The notes: generated by a model not told the origin, from the letters alone. DNA of 64,000 bases from Gaeumannomyces sp. JS-464 (GCA_002197995.1 NGZR01000007.1:1942399-2006398), one strand, 5' to 3'; positions 22,582-34,256 are shown, counted from the first letter of the stretch. Program-made: numbers and translations.

Positions 22582-23313
22582 TCACCTGCACTCCTGCAGC
22601 GAGAACGCCAAAAGTAATTCTCCAAGAGCTTGCATCTGCGCGGGGTGGGACGTCGTGAAGGGGCCAAACTCCTGCAGTTTGAGGTACGACCGTCGTTTAG
22701 ATGGCGGCTGGTTACTGATGCACAGCACGTAATCGTAGTCGAACGTAGCCGTGGTTATATAGATCTCGTGCCTGTCCTGTGAAATTAAAATTCCCTGAGA
22801 TCGGGAGACGTCAGGCAACAAAAAAAAAAAAAAAAAAATGGCAAACAGGGGAAAGAAGGCGAATGCAACCGAAAGAGCAAGGGGATCGAACTGAGTGGAG
22901 CTGTTACTAACCTGGCGTTTCCGTCCTTGCCATATTCCTTCTTCGATGGGGGCTTCTGATGGATCCAAGCAGCAATTTGGGCTGCCTCCTACATTTTGAT
23001 CTTCTTCACGGCCGTGGTACGGAGGAACGGCTTGACCTCTGCCAGTGCGAGGATGTCGTCCCCTGCAGTGCCGTGCCCGTGGAGGTAGCCGTCAATCCTG
23101 GCTTCGTAAATCTTTTTACCCGCGAGGCTTTTAAGGACGAACGGCTGGCGGTGCGGCGACCAATCCCCCCCTGACTTTAGAGTGGTGCCAGTAAAGGGCG
23201 TTCAGGAACAGGATCAGCACAGTGTTTACAATCTGTTCGTCCCTGCTTGCCTCGAAGTAAGAAGCCAGGTCGGCTGCGATGTAAGATTTCGGGTTTTGAA
23301 GCAGGAGGTTTGG
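22582..23313 (-). pseudogene. PD-(D/E)XK nuclease-like protein, disrupted
   Basis: Exon 23313-22912 follows an apparent TAG acceptor. The intron 22911-22772 contains a long A/T run, and the exon from 22771 runs to the stop at 22582. The motif set ARIDGYL (Asp), LALAEVKPF (E-x-K) and a following helix with EAAQIAAW matches the PD-(D/E)XK nuclease superfamily core, so the ancestral protein probably bound or cut nucleic acid. Two breaks are visible: a seven-C run (23165-23171) where the frame shifts by one, and an in-frame TAG at 22989-22991 where a Gln codon (CAG) is expected before EAAQ. The second is a C-to-T change of the RIP type. The 5' exon is not resolved. It is divergent from the pseudogene at 23761. 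Confidence 0.65.
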
Positions 23314-23760
23314 CTACTGTCGAGGTGAGCCGCATCCTTGCGCGTGTCGTACAGTGCTCGGAGGCGCTTAACTCTTCTCGGAAACGGGCGCTAAGGAGTC
23401 ACCACTACTCGGTTTGTAAACTCACGCTACCTGGACAACATTCAATGGAGACCCACATCCAATCACATGCCGCATCCAGCACCCCACCCCAACAAACCCG
23501 CCGCGAACGACGAACCACCAGTCCACCCACACCCGCCCATGGCCGCCAGCGGTTCAACACCGTTGGACCCGCTTCGCGCTCCCTCAACTGCAACCTGCAC
23601 GCGCTTCGTCTACCCTGAAAAGGACCCGATCCTTCCATGATGGTTGTGCTATACTTGGAGGTAGATGCCCCCGCCTACTTGCCGTCCAAGCAACATGATC
23701 CCCCATCTCTCGTCAAATCGCCAACTCTACCAGAACAACCGCCCCTGCCTTCCCCAGCCA
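23314..23760. other. Shared upstream region of two divergent pseudogenes
   Basis: About 450 bp between the two oppositely oriented broken genes. It probably contained both promoters and the first exon of the minus-strand gene. The + frame opens at 23637, but its first 41 codons look like leader. Confidence 0.4.
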
Positions 23761-24766
23761 TGGCTTCTGCCGCACCACAAAAATCTGGCTTCCCTCCCCA
23801 CGTCGACCAGACCCTCGCGTTCCTCGGGCACACAATCGACAAGCTCAAAGCATTCCGAGTCCAAAAGAACGCATGGAACTTCCACCTAAACGTGGAGCAG
23901 TTGGCGACGCTCCGAGTGCGCTGCACGCCCCTCGATCTCGCATCGCCCAAAGCCGCCACGGGCACCGGCGACGGTGCCGGCTTCCAGCTCGTGCGGCCCA
24001 TCCCGGTTGAAACCATGGACGGGTGGCTGCAGGAGAAAAGCCGTGGCTGTCGGCATCCTGCCCCGCGCTCCACAAAAAGGACCCGTTCTCTAGGACCTGG
24101 CTAAACGCCGAGAGCCTCAGCAACACCCTCAACATGTGGCTCACCAGGTGCGATGGCGACGAGTGGACGCGGCTGGAAATCCAAACCCATGTCCCCGCCG
24201 TCATGGACGACAGGACTCGCTGGCGCCAGAATTCAAGCCGCTGGCCTTTTATGAAGCCAAATTGCAAATACGCGGTCGAGGGACCGTATTACGAGGCCGG
24301 CTAGATTCTCGACCATGATGGAATCAGCGGGGCAGATCCGCACATCGTTGCAAGCCTTTGTGATAATAATCCTATGCGGGAGGATTGCCTTATGACCTCG
24401 AAGCTAGCCACTATTTCCCACCTGACAATTTACCGCTTCCTGACCGAGGTGGTGGATGTTTTAATCGTGCCTGTAAGTTCCCTTTCCAGCTTTCAGCCGC
24501 AGCCTTACACTGACCATATCTCCGCCTGGGTTTAGGTGACAATTATTTCCATCTCGGACCGGAACGTCCGGGTGATACACGCCTACGTCGACGGACAAAA
24601 CGGCTTCATCAACGTGCGCAAGTCCCCTATTGTCAATTTCGACAACGGCGAGCGCGCGCACATGAACGACTGGATGCGGCTTTTGTGCTGGATCGTCGCT
24701 GAGCCTGACCTGGATGTCGTGCGCTCGCTTGAGAAGATCCACGCGCAACAGGCGAGCCGGAGGTGA
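23761..24766 (+). pseudogene. Unknown fungal protein, disrupted
   Basis: The frame from ATG 23761 (MASAAPQKSGFPPHVDQTLA..) gives about 90 codons of good coding character, then shifts frame near 24010-24030. The next frame (LHKKDPFSRTWLNAESLSNT..) continues to an in-frame TAG at 24302-24304, just after GPYYEAG. Reading on, the same frame reaches a GTAAGT..TAG intron (24473-24535) and a final exon ending at 24766. The product has no motif I recognise; tryptophan-rich segments and a WLTRCDGDEW element stand out. One frameshift and one stop make it a pseudogene unless they are errors. It is divergent from the PD-(D/E)XK pseudogene, so the two may once have worked as a pair; that is inference. Confidence 0.55.
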
Positions 24767-25030
24767 CCATGGTCGGACGAAGGGTGCCGAGCAGCTGAGG
24801 CTAAATGCAGCTGCGGCGCCGGACTGCTAGGTCGTAGAGCTGGAGTGACAGGACAGCGGAACGGAGCAGCAGAGCGGAAACGGGACGGGCTTCCTAACTT
24901 AACACACCAATCTATTTATAAAAGTACTTTTTTTACTGCAGGGCCCTTGTGACGATCCTCGCTTATCCAAAAAAGAAAAAGAGAAAAAAAAAATCCAATA
25001 GGATTGAACAGGCCCTCTTGGTCCTATACG

Positions 25031-25088
25031 AGGATAATCTCTCGCTGCGGGGTGGGCATTGCCATCACCGTGCTTTCGGCATGCCCTC
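25031..25088 (+). repeat. Dispersed direct repeat, copy 2
   Basis: Second copy of the repeat at 22301, 2.73 kb away in the same orientation. It sits at the last GC-rich stretch before the RIP-mutated block. Confidence 0.8.
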
Positions 25089-26726
25089 GGATTTGGTAGG
25101 CAACCCCGAGGCGTTTGTAGCAGGGAAGTTTGAGGCTTTGGCTTCCAAGCTCAGGGGGCCTCTCTACAATAAAAGTGTAGGTTCCACGGAAATTCGCCGC
25201 CGAATTTGGCTGGCGCTGGTCGCCGATTCAGGCGGCAGTTTGGCCTGAATGCCAAGCCAGGGTCCGCCATCGTTAATATACATACGCCCCACCGTTTCCC
25301 TATTGTGGTGCTTATAATAGCACGCCGTTCCGGCGGAAGCTTAGGCTATCGATCCTTAAAGTTAGCGAGGCGCCGTTCGATATTAAAACTATATAAAGCC
25401 CATTTTGGTTTTTCCCGGAAGTTCGCTCGTTTACAAGTAGTTATTATCGAACCTATTTTGCTTTCCTTACGCTATCCATATCATACACCGGTTTTTCCTC
25501 CTCCACGTTTGCTTAACGGATTTTAACCTGCTATAATCCCATTTCCCTCGATTTATTTTTTCGCATTATTTTACCGTCCATTTTTTAACAATTTTATTAT
25601 TCGCCAAGCTTTTTATTATTAACCATAAGCGTTAAACCTAGCCAAAAAGGTAATATCGAGCATTCGGCCGAGTATTACCAACGACGCCGTAAAAGGTTGG
25701 TTAATTAAAAAACCGTAAAAAAGCCACATTTCGATTTTATAAAGATTAATATGCTTAAAGTAACGCGCAAATGAATAAAGTAGCAGCACTTTATTAAAAA
25801 ACTATTGCGAAGTTATAAAATGCTAATAATTTTGTTAAATATTGCGAGCTGCTTCGCAAAAACAAATTGGATTACATTAAAAAATTAACCAAAGAAAATA
25901 TTATGATTTTTTTTTAAATAAATGCTCGATATATCCAATAAAAGAATCCGCAAAAAAGTATAGTTTATAAATATAAAAAAGTTTTTGCCATACTGTATTA
26001 CGCCGCCGTTAGCCGTGTTATACCTAACGAAATGAACGAGGAGCTTAACGATATAAGTGAAAAGGTAAGCAAAAGGGAATTGTAAAAGCGCAAAATAACT
26101 AATGATATTTTTCCGGCTTAGTTTATTAATGGAAAATTTACAGCAATGCATAGTTTAAACAAAACATTTAAGGAAAAACCCGTTATAAATGTCGACGATT
26201 TTTTTTTGTTTTTTATTACCATTGGGTTTTCGATACGTCGGTATTTCTAAATAAAAGGTAAAAGTTACAACTTTCGCTTTTGCTTTTTTTTAAACGTATA
26301 TTGCTTTAAAACCGGAAGCGTTGGTATGCAAGCGAATAACCCGTGAAAACCTTAAAACGCATAATATGGAAAGCGAAAGCGGGATTAAAAGCAATATATC
26401 CGACCAAGCTGGTTTAAAATTAACGAAGGTTAAAACTTTTTGTTATAAAAACGTTACGATCTTTTTATTGCCAAATTTAGGTAATCGAAATGTTTTTGCT
26501 ATGGAAGTTACGCTTAGTGTAACGATTGGCATAAGTCACTCCCAATGCACTACACGCCCACAAAAGGTACGATTTAGAACTGTCTGCACAGTCACTAAAG
26601 CTGACTTATAAAGGTGCTAAAACGGTGCGTGCGGGGTTGTACGCCACGCTCGTCACACTTAGGTTTACAAAAGGATAAAAGAAAAACCCCAATCCGTAAA
26701 TACAAAGCTTGCTATTAAATTATATA

Positions 26727-26774
26727 ACGTGGTTTACAAGTAAGTGGGCCACATAAGCGAGTGGGCCACGACAC
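26727..26774 (+). repeat. Left TIR of the Fot1/pogo element
   Basis: Begins ACGTGGTTTACAAGTAAGTG. Matches the reverse complement of 28986-29033 at 44 of 48 positions. Confidence 0.95.
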
Positions 26775-27042
26775 CCCGACCTCCGGTTAATCGACGCGCA
26801 TGCTAACCCAATAACGCTTGGAATCCATTTAAACTATTCGGAACTGTATACATCGGACGTTTTTACTTTTTTCTAACAGGTGCGCGCATTGTATCCGGTT
26901 TTGCCGCAAGTGCCACATCGCCGACGAGTTGTCGTCGCCTTCCCTTTTTAACCCCTATAATCGCGCATTTTTTATTATAACTGCCCATCCAGCTCCTGCT
27001 GGTTTAAAACATTTCGTATTTTTTTAACAGTATGTAACCCTT

Positions 27043-27482
27043 TGTTACGACCGCGCCTAAAAAGAGGGTGCGGGGTGGCCAGGATAGGTGGGAGGGCTAA
27101 GGCGGCCCACCCTGGAACCCAGGTCACGTAACATTCGCAGGATATGTTAGCTATGGATATAGCCAGCATATCCAGCCAAAATATGTTAGCTATGGACATA
27201 GCTAACATATTTAGCGAGGATATGCTAGCTATAAACATAGCCAACATATCCAGGAAGTAGCAGGAAAGTTAGCGTGTATATAAGGGATGGATTTCCCCTT
27301 TGCCAGGTAGTTTTAACTAAGGCTTCGGCATTAGTTAACCTAAGTTAACTCCCAGGCATCCCCTGGGGTAAGCAATTAAATTGTCATTTTAAGTCACGTG
27401 TTCCCCTGTTAACCAAATTAAAAATACTGTTCTTTCCACCCCCGAAGTGCTTTACCCTAGGAGCAAACCCCTAATTGTAACA
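27043..27482. mobile_element. Solo LTR inserted inside the Fot1 transposase
   Basis: 440 bp from TGTTACGACC to ATTGTAACA, with TG..CA ends and a perfect 5-bp target duplication CCCTT at 27038-27042 and 27483-27487. It interrupts the transposase between its coiled region and the terminal zinc knuckle. It retains many CpA/TpG dinucleotides, unlike its host element, so it was inserted after the main RIP damage or escaped it. No internal domain remains; it is the product of LTR-LTR recombination. Confidence 0.92.
27142..27249. repeat. Three tandem 30-bp palindromes at 39-bp period
   Basis: Near-perfect palindromes of the form ATATGTTAGCTATG-GACATAGCTAACATAT start at 27142, 27181 and 27220, exactly 39 bp apart, inside the solo LTR. 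The centre copy is closest to perfect dyad symmetry. Confidence 0.92.
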
Positions 27483-28985
27483 CCCTTTTTATCGGACACG
27501 TGTTTTTTTAGCCCTTCGGCGTTTGCTTAATGCTTCGTTCGCCCTTCGTAACTTGGAGCACTTTTCCTTTAAAAGGTTAACCCGATGCATAATTGCCTTG
27601 GCCCTTTTCGTTAATTAGTTTATAACTAATAGCATGGGTAACGAAAAATTACTTCGGTAATTAAAAATCCGAGTTTTAATGTGTTCGGATTGCGAAGTTG
27701 CGTCCTTAGCTATTTGGGGCGTTTTTAAAGGTTTAAAGTTCGGCGTCGCTTAGGGGCTTTTCTCGGGGAGTTAAAGTTCGTAACCTTACATCTAGCTTTA
27801 CCAAAACCGAATCCGGATTAAAAGGAGTAAAGCTAGCCCTTTAAAAACCTTTTTGGATATTTCTTTCGGTTATAAAGTTAAAAAATGCCGCTTTAAACGC
27901 CGAAAGGAACTCGACCTTAATTACGTAGTTAACGTGTAATTTTATTAAGTTTTCGATTTATTAACCGTACGCCTTTTTTAACGGGCTAAAGCATTTAACG
28001 TTAAACGGCTAAAAGAAGTAAAACGAATGCGAAGGCATGCAAAGCGTAATAATGTTATATTTTTAGCAATAAAGTTCGAAATCCGTTAAGTGGTAGCTTT
28101 TATAGCCGTTTAGCATTAACAAACGATAGGTGCTTTTTGCGCGCGATGCAATGTGTTTATTAAAATGCTAAATCCATTTTAAGCCGAGCTTATTCGTAAT
28201 CCACCCGTTAAAATTCGTTAAAATAACCTAATCGCGTAAAAGGTCGGTTTTCGAATACTAATTAGCCAAATGGTACTGCTTTTTAACGATAATAAAAAGG
28301 GGGATCGCTTAGCCGTAATAGTTAACCTTTTAAATAATTATAACCTATTCCCAATTGTTAAATTGGATTAACTTTGTTTTATTACGGCCTTTCGATGTTA
28401 TAATAACTATAACGGCGGCGATTATGCCCATAAGGAAGCCGGTTTCGTCGAAATTATAAATATCGTTATTTAAAATGCTATATTTAGCTATAATGTTCCG
28501 TATAAGGTCGAACCACGCAAAAACGAGCTTGGAATTTTCGCATTTGGCCTTTTAGTAATCGTACTTTCGAATCCAGCGCGTACCGAGCTTTGCGCGGCGT
28601 TTAACGAAATTCGCGACCCAGTTTTTACCGACGGCGCCCGCGTCGCGTTCGGCAAGCAGTCGGTTGGCCATATTTTTAACACTAAAAGGCCGGGGAGGGA
28701 ATGCTTGCGAATTCAGCTTAAATATGTATTTAATAAGCGCCTTTTTTTCGGATTCCGTTAATTTCCGTAATTTGAATATAATATCGCGTTAAGCAAATTA
28801 ACCGTGCTTTCGACGCGTTAAAATCGATTTCGCAACCAAGTAGATTTTTGTAACCTTCCGTATGCTTAGTTTTAGGTTGGATTGTAAGGCTTAAAAGGCA
28901 AGCATTACCCGGCTTTCGTCGTTTCCCGTCGATATTGTTATTAGTGGAGGATTTGGTCGCGAAAGAAAAAGTGTCGCGCGGTCGC

Positions 28986-29033
28986 GTGTCGTAACCCACT
29001 CGCTTATATAGCCCACTTACTTGTAAACCACGT
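28986..29033 (-). repeat. Right TIR of the Fot1/pogo element
   Basis: Inverted partner of 26727-26774. The four differences are C-to-T when read in TIR orientation. Confidence 0.95.
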
Positions 29034-29649
29034 TAGCATTAAAAGCTAATAGCTTTTAATAAAACATTTATTTTTATAAAAGTAAATATGCTTATTTTCG
29101 ACGCGATTATGCATATAATTGTTATTAGTATACTCGATAACGCGTTCGAAGCTAACATCGATTCGGTAAATAACATATATCGTTTTCGCGTTTTGCCACC
29201 CCGTTGTAATTATGCCTTTTAATAAAAAAAAAAAAATAATAAATATTCCCATTTTCCGCTAAGCTGTAAAAATAAAAAGCGGGTATAAAACGTTAAAAAC
29301 CGAGGCTTTGTATTGTGACGGCCTAAGGCAGTTTACCGCACGCCGCAAGCATTTACGTAAGCACGCGCCGCGGAATAGCCCGTGCGATAAAACACCGCGC
29401 CGCTTTTTTTACCGCATCGCGCTTTCGGCGCGCCGCGCCTTTCTTCCCTTTTCCCTCCCTATAAAAGAGTTTTTAATCCATAGCATTAATAGCATTTAGC
29501 TGCGAAGCTTACGCTCCGTAATCGTAACATTACTTTTTTATCGCTATATTTCGCTGGTTAAGCGATTTATTAAATATAGCACCATTTATTTCATTCCCTA
29601 GCTCCGTCGGACGTGAACGACGCAAAACTTTACGCGATAACACGACCCT

Positions 29650-30960
29650 ATGCCCAAAAAGAAAAACTGGGGATCGTTTACGAAAAAGTTATCTCGCTTA
29701 ACAAAAAACGTGTTAAAAGAGCTTACTAAAGCTAGCCCCGCGGCAAAAAATACGCCGCCCTAACCCATCGACTTAAAAGACGACATTAAGTCCGAGATCG
29801 AGGTTTTTTATAAGCCCGACGACGTGCTCGCGAAGTAAAAGACTAACCCCGATCACCTGTTTTAAAGCACAAAAAAGCAATTACAAAAAGAAGAAAACCA
29901 GGCGTTTAAATTAACAAACGAGAACCTGTTCGAGGATAATAACCCAAATACAACCATGTTTAGTTAAACCCCCTCCCCGCCTGCTTAGCAGGCCGACGTG
30001 GCAACGGTCGTTGCCGCCGTTATGTCCCAATTCCGAACTTAAAGCGCTTTCGTTTCCCGCCAATTTACACTAGCCGAAAGCGTTTTTAAAGGCATAGCGT
30101 TCGTGCCTATTAAAATAACCGCCCTTTTAGCTTTTAAACCCTATAACGATAAGGGCGATATAATAACTAAAAACCCAAATTATAACTTGAAAAATAAGCG
30201 TACCGGAGTGGAGCTTAGCGCTTTTAATAGCGATAAGAACGAGTTTACCAGTTGGGTAGTTCGTTTAGCTAATAAATTTATGGAAAACAATACCACCTTT
30301 AAAAACAAGCGCAATCGTATGGCTGTAATTTATGCAAATACGACCGGAAATGCTAACTTCCTCCTCGAAGCCCGATATAACCCCATTTTTAAAAACCCGT
30401 TTGCTAACGCGTTAAAAATGGTAGCCACGCTCGCTGCCGTTTATTACAACGCTTATTAACCTATTAAAGCTTAAGCCGAACTTAGTAAAATAATGTACGA
30501 TTTAACTAATAAATCCATAAATATCCACTAATTTATCGCAAAAATTAACGTGTTAGCTAACCGCGCTAACATTATTATAAAAAAACGTAAAAGTATTTTT
30601 TTCGAGCATATTTCATTTAACCTCGATCCCCGCTTATTTAACAACGCAGAGGACCTTAATATTAGCTACGAAATGTTTACCCGTAACGTAACCGGCGCCG
30701 CTTTAGCTTAGCATCGTATTTACTTAATTCGCAAGGAAAAATAAGCAAAAACCCCAAAAAAAATGATAAACGTCGCGAACACCGTGGGCGCAAGTTTCGT
30801 ATCCCTAACGTGCTTAAAAAAAAGCTTTTAAAAAAAACGCCGATTTAGCCACGCTTAAAACAAACGGCGCTTGCTACGCTTGCGGCGGATAAGGCCATTT
30901 AGTACGAGATTGCCAGGAAAAGAAAAAAATCGCCGCCATTTTCCGCCGCCTCGAAGCAAA
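29650..30960 (+). pseudogene. Element A gag with CCHC zinc knuckle
   Basis: Starts ATGCCCAAAAAG. A clean 118-codon stretch (30103-30459) carries a gag core (LLEARYNPIFKNPFANALKM). Downstream are FFEHISFNLDPRL and ISYEMFTRNV, typical of fungal gypsy gag. The nucleocapsid knuckle C-Y-A-C-G-G-x-G-H-L-V-R-D-C lies at 30872-30913. Stops fall at former Gln codons. Confidence 0.8.
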
Positions 30961-31299
30961 CGAGGCATTGCTCGATAATAAAAAAAGCGATTTGAGCATT
31001 AGCGAGTCGATTTCGTCGTGCTCGGTATACGAGTTAAAAAATTAGGTAAACCGCCGGAAGTTTCCTCGGCGGTCCAAATGCCTAATATAGTTAAAATCGG
31101 TAATAAAAGTTAACCCTTTTTCCTTTTTAAAGCGCAGTTTTAACGCAGCGGTTTTAAAATCGATTTTAAAGCATTTTATAACATTAAAGCTATAGCCCAT
31201 TTCCTTACTAGCTATAAAACAGCCGCTTTTGCTAAAAAGCATTTTAAAGCCGAGGTTAAACGGCTGTTTTAACCTATTTCCCTTTTCGATTTCCGTAAT

Positions 31300-33780
31300 T
31301 TCCTAGTAATAAAGGTTACCCATATCCTCGTCGCTATTTTCGAAATAAACGGCCGCCGTTTCGTCGATTAGGAGTTTTAAATTGCAAATATTAATTACGA
31401 CATTTTATAAAATTGCTTTAACTAGCAAAAAAAAACCTTCTTTTCCGCCCGTTAAAGCGGGAAATTATTTAGCTCGATATTTTGCCTAATAATACCAAGT
31501 TTTCCCCGGCTATTACCATTTCCCCGTTTAACGGTCGCTTTAACGCCGTAACTTAACGTAATACCTAACGGCGAAATCGCTTAATGGATTAGCAAATTAA
31601 AAAAGAACGTTAATCGCGCTAAATTTAGGCTATTTTTACCAACCCGGAACGGTAATAGCAACTTTAATCGCACTTTAAGTTTATAACCTTCTCTTTCCCT
31701 TTCCCGACGGAAATTTAAACTTTTTAAGCCTAAATTAAAAACGACCCCCGCTAAAAAAGGTGGAAGTTTTTGCCCTTTTTTAACGCCCCGGTCCCTTTCG
31801 AAAGCCCCGAATTTACCGCTCGGATTTAGGCAATTTCAGTTAAACCCTAGCGGATTTATTTTAGCAAGCCGATTTCCTTTTTTACCGACGAAAACCTTAA
31901 GCATGTTAAGCTCGTCCGAAGCTTAATTCCCCCGGAAATCGCTTATTTAAAAGGGTTTTTTTCCAAAAAAGCTTCCATTAAGCTCCCACCGAATCGACCT
32001 GGGCATAACGTAATCCTTAAGCTAAAAAGGCTTTTAAAAAAATCGCCGCCTGCTTACCAAACACCTTTTTTAATACTTCCATTCGAAAAATAAACCACCG
32101 ACGAACTTTTCGCTTTTAATTTTATCGAGCTTTATATAATTAACAAACCTGCTTTAAACCTTTTCGTTCCGAAGCTACATTCGAACGAACGGCGTTTTTA
32201 TTAAAATTACCGCTGGGTAAATAAGTTTTTTAAATCCCGCTTCGTTTTAGCGCTTAATATTAACGGTACGATTATTAAATGCGGTAAAGCTAAAAGATTA
32301 TTTAAAGTTAATATTATCCGCGCGTTTAACCGATTATTAATAGCGGTGGAGTTACGGTATTTAATAGCTTTCCGAACACGTTAAGGGATATTCCAGTGGA
32401 AAGTCCTCCTTTTCGGATTTAAAATCGGCCCGGTTTAATGGCAAGCCTTTATTAACGCCCAATTAAACGAGCTTTTAAACGTTTTCGCGAGCGCGTACGC
32501 TAATAACGTCCTAATTTACTCGAAAAAGCTTAACGAAGCCACGCATTAAACCTAAATTAAAAAGGTTATTTACCGGTTAAACTAAACCCACTTTTAAAAA
32601 GATATTAAAAAAAGCCGGTTTAACGCTACGATTATAAAATACCTGGGCTTAATTATCGAAATAAGCTAAAGCGTTCGGATAAACCCCGTTAAAATAGCCG
32701 CCATTACCAATTGGAAGTTTAAGGATTTTACTAACAAGTTCGCGGTTAAATCGTTTTTAAAATTGTGCAATTACGTACGATTATTTTATTATTACGCGAG
32801 CGATTTTGCCGAACCCTTAACACGTTTCCTTAAAAAAAAACGCGATTTTTAAAATAGGACTTAAATAAAAAAACGCTTTTAAAAAAATAAAAAAGTTGGC
32901 TACCAAAACCCCGGTCCTAGCGTTTTTTACCCCAAAACTCCCGACCCGAATCGAGGCCGACGCGTTACGCAACGTTACGAGAGGAGTTGTTTAGCAATAA
33001 TAAAAAAACGGAATTTAAAAGCCAATGGGCTATTTTAGCAAAACCATATCCCCAGCCGAACGAACGTACCCGATCCAAAACCGAAAACTCCTCGCCGTTA
33101 TCCAAACGCTTAAGCATTTCGAAGCTAAATTGTAAGGATCGAAAATTACTATCGTTACGGATCATTAAGCCTTTATCCATTTTATAACCAAACAGCGGCT
33201 CGGCGTCCGTTAAGTAAAGTGGAGCGCGTATTTCGCTAACTTCGACTGCTGGTTCCAGTACCGCCAAGGCCAGGAAAACGTCGTTACTAACGCTTTGTCG
33301 CGGAAAACGGTTAAATCGCCCACGGTTAAAGCCCGAAAAGCAAAGGAGCGTTGCTTTACGCTCGTCCCACTTAAAAAAGTCCTGGGCCCAGCCCAAAATC
33401 TGCCCGAGCCTGCTCCGGCCCAAATCCAAGCGATTACCGCGACGATTTAAAACCTCCACGGGGCTAACCTCGCCGAATTCGTGCGGCTCGAAAACACTCG
33501 GCAGGGTTTAGGTTATTAAGAAGGCCGGCTCGTGGTACCACCCTTAACGATAGACGGAAAAATTGCCTTTCGCACCGCACTTATTCGCGAAGCCCACGCG
33601 CCCCCGATTTTCGCCCACGGCGGTTAGAACAAAACCATCCGCCTTTTTAAAAGGGACTATTTTTGGAAAGGCATAAATAAAAACATCCGCCGATACGTTA
33701 ACAATTGCTACGAATGCCACCGTAATAAGTCTAAGCATGATAAAACACCTGGCTTGTTGCATCCACTGCCCGTTTTTAAG
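31300..33780 (+). pseudogene. Element A pol: reverse transcriptase, RNase H, integrase zinc domain
   Basis: RT is readable from about 32200 (FQWKVLLFGFKIGPV, then the active-site box at 32496-32507, then KYLGLI and FLKLCNYVRLFYYY). The active site reads Y-A-N-N where Y-x-D-D is required. The integrase HHCC zinc domain is at about 33565-33780 (LIREAHAPPIFAHGG .. CYECHRNKSKHDK). The catalytic integrase core is absent. Confidence 0.85.
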
Positions 33781-34038
33781 GTCGTTTGGGAACCACGTTT
33801 TGGAAAGCGCAAAAAAGTCGCCGATATTATTTGCGAAGATTTATCGCATTTAGGCGAAAACGCTGCGGTAAAACACCGAGTTAAAGCTAAAAGCGCTATG
33901 CTTTTTCTTTGCCGCCGAAAAAAGCCGCTACGTAAACAAATACCAGCTTAAAAAGTTTAAAATAAAAGCTAAAGCTTTAAATATTTGCAAAATATTTAAA
34001 GCTATGCTAAAACATAGTGCTATTTTTACATCCGATAC

Positions 34039-34256
34039 TATTACGGCCAGCAAAGCCCTTGTAAATAGCTGGAAGTGCGGGGCTTTTGGAAACTCGCAGC
34101 CCTTATTTTAAATAAGGACGAGCCCTACCAGCGGGCCCTTACAAAATTGGGGATATCCCAATTTTGTGCAAGCCGGGCCTTTTGGGCCTCCCTTTTTTTT
34201 GCAATAACAATTTACTTTACTGCTAACGTTTATTTGCCTGCCCAACAGCCCTAATA
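34039..34256 (+). repeat. Left LTR of element B
   Basis: Begins TATTACGG (the canonical TG is mutated) and ends CTAATA. Contains an 11-bp-arm hairpin at 34141-34167 (ACAAAATTGGG..CCCAATTTTGT), possibly a 3'-end or regulatory signal. Confidence 0.95.

Larger units (their letters stand above)
26880..28997 (-). pseudogene. Fot1/pogo DDE transposase, many stops
   Basis: Read through RIP stops, the minus strand gives the Fot1 order. First comes an N-terminal HTH region ending SQAFPPRPFSVKNMANRLLA (about 28700). The CENP-B-like part reads ERDAGAVGKNWVANFVKRR (about 28610) and is followed by a DDE core with YNFDETGFLMGI (about 28430). The C-terminal part has ANEALSKRRRAKK (about 27520). The final zinc knuckle RRCGTCGKTGYNARTC (about 26900) lies beyond the solo LTR. 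Stops fall mainly at Gln/Trp positions, so the gene died by RIP. It would have catalysed cut-and-paste transposition in the nucleus. Confidence 0.9.
26727..29033 (-). mobile_element. Fot1/pogo-type DNA transposon, RIP-inactivated
   Basis: A 2307-bp element with 48-bp terminal inverted repeats (26727-26774 and 28986-29033) differing at four positions, all C-to-T in the right copy. It is flanked by the TA target duplication (26725-26726 and 29034-29035), the signature of Tc1/mariner-pogo elements. A minus-strand transposase fills it. A 440-bp solo LTR inserted later splits the transposase near its 3' end. Confidence 0.95.
29314..33960 (+). mobile_element. Ty3/gypsy element A, 3'-truncated and RIP-mutated
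   Basis: A possible 5' LTR starts TGTGACGGCC at 29314, contains CTATAAAAG near 29460 and may end CGTAACA at about 29529. No second copy exists in the window, so LTR limits are tentative. Gag and pol follow on +. The pol frame stops resembling integrase just after the zinc-binding part (about 33780), and the unrelated LTR of element B begins at 34039. The integrase core and 3' LTR are missing, so A was truncated. Confidence 0.8.

Noticed and set aside
27142..27249. CRISPR-like array
   Set aside because: Three palindromes at 39-bp spacing in a fungal LTR; spacers are only 9 bp and the host is eukaryotic.
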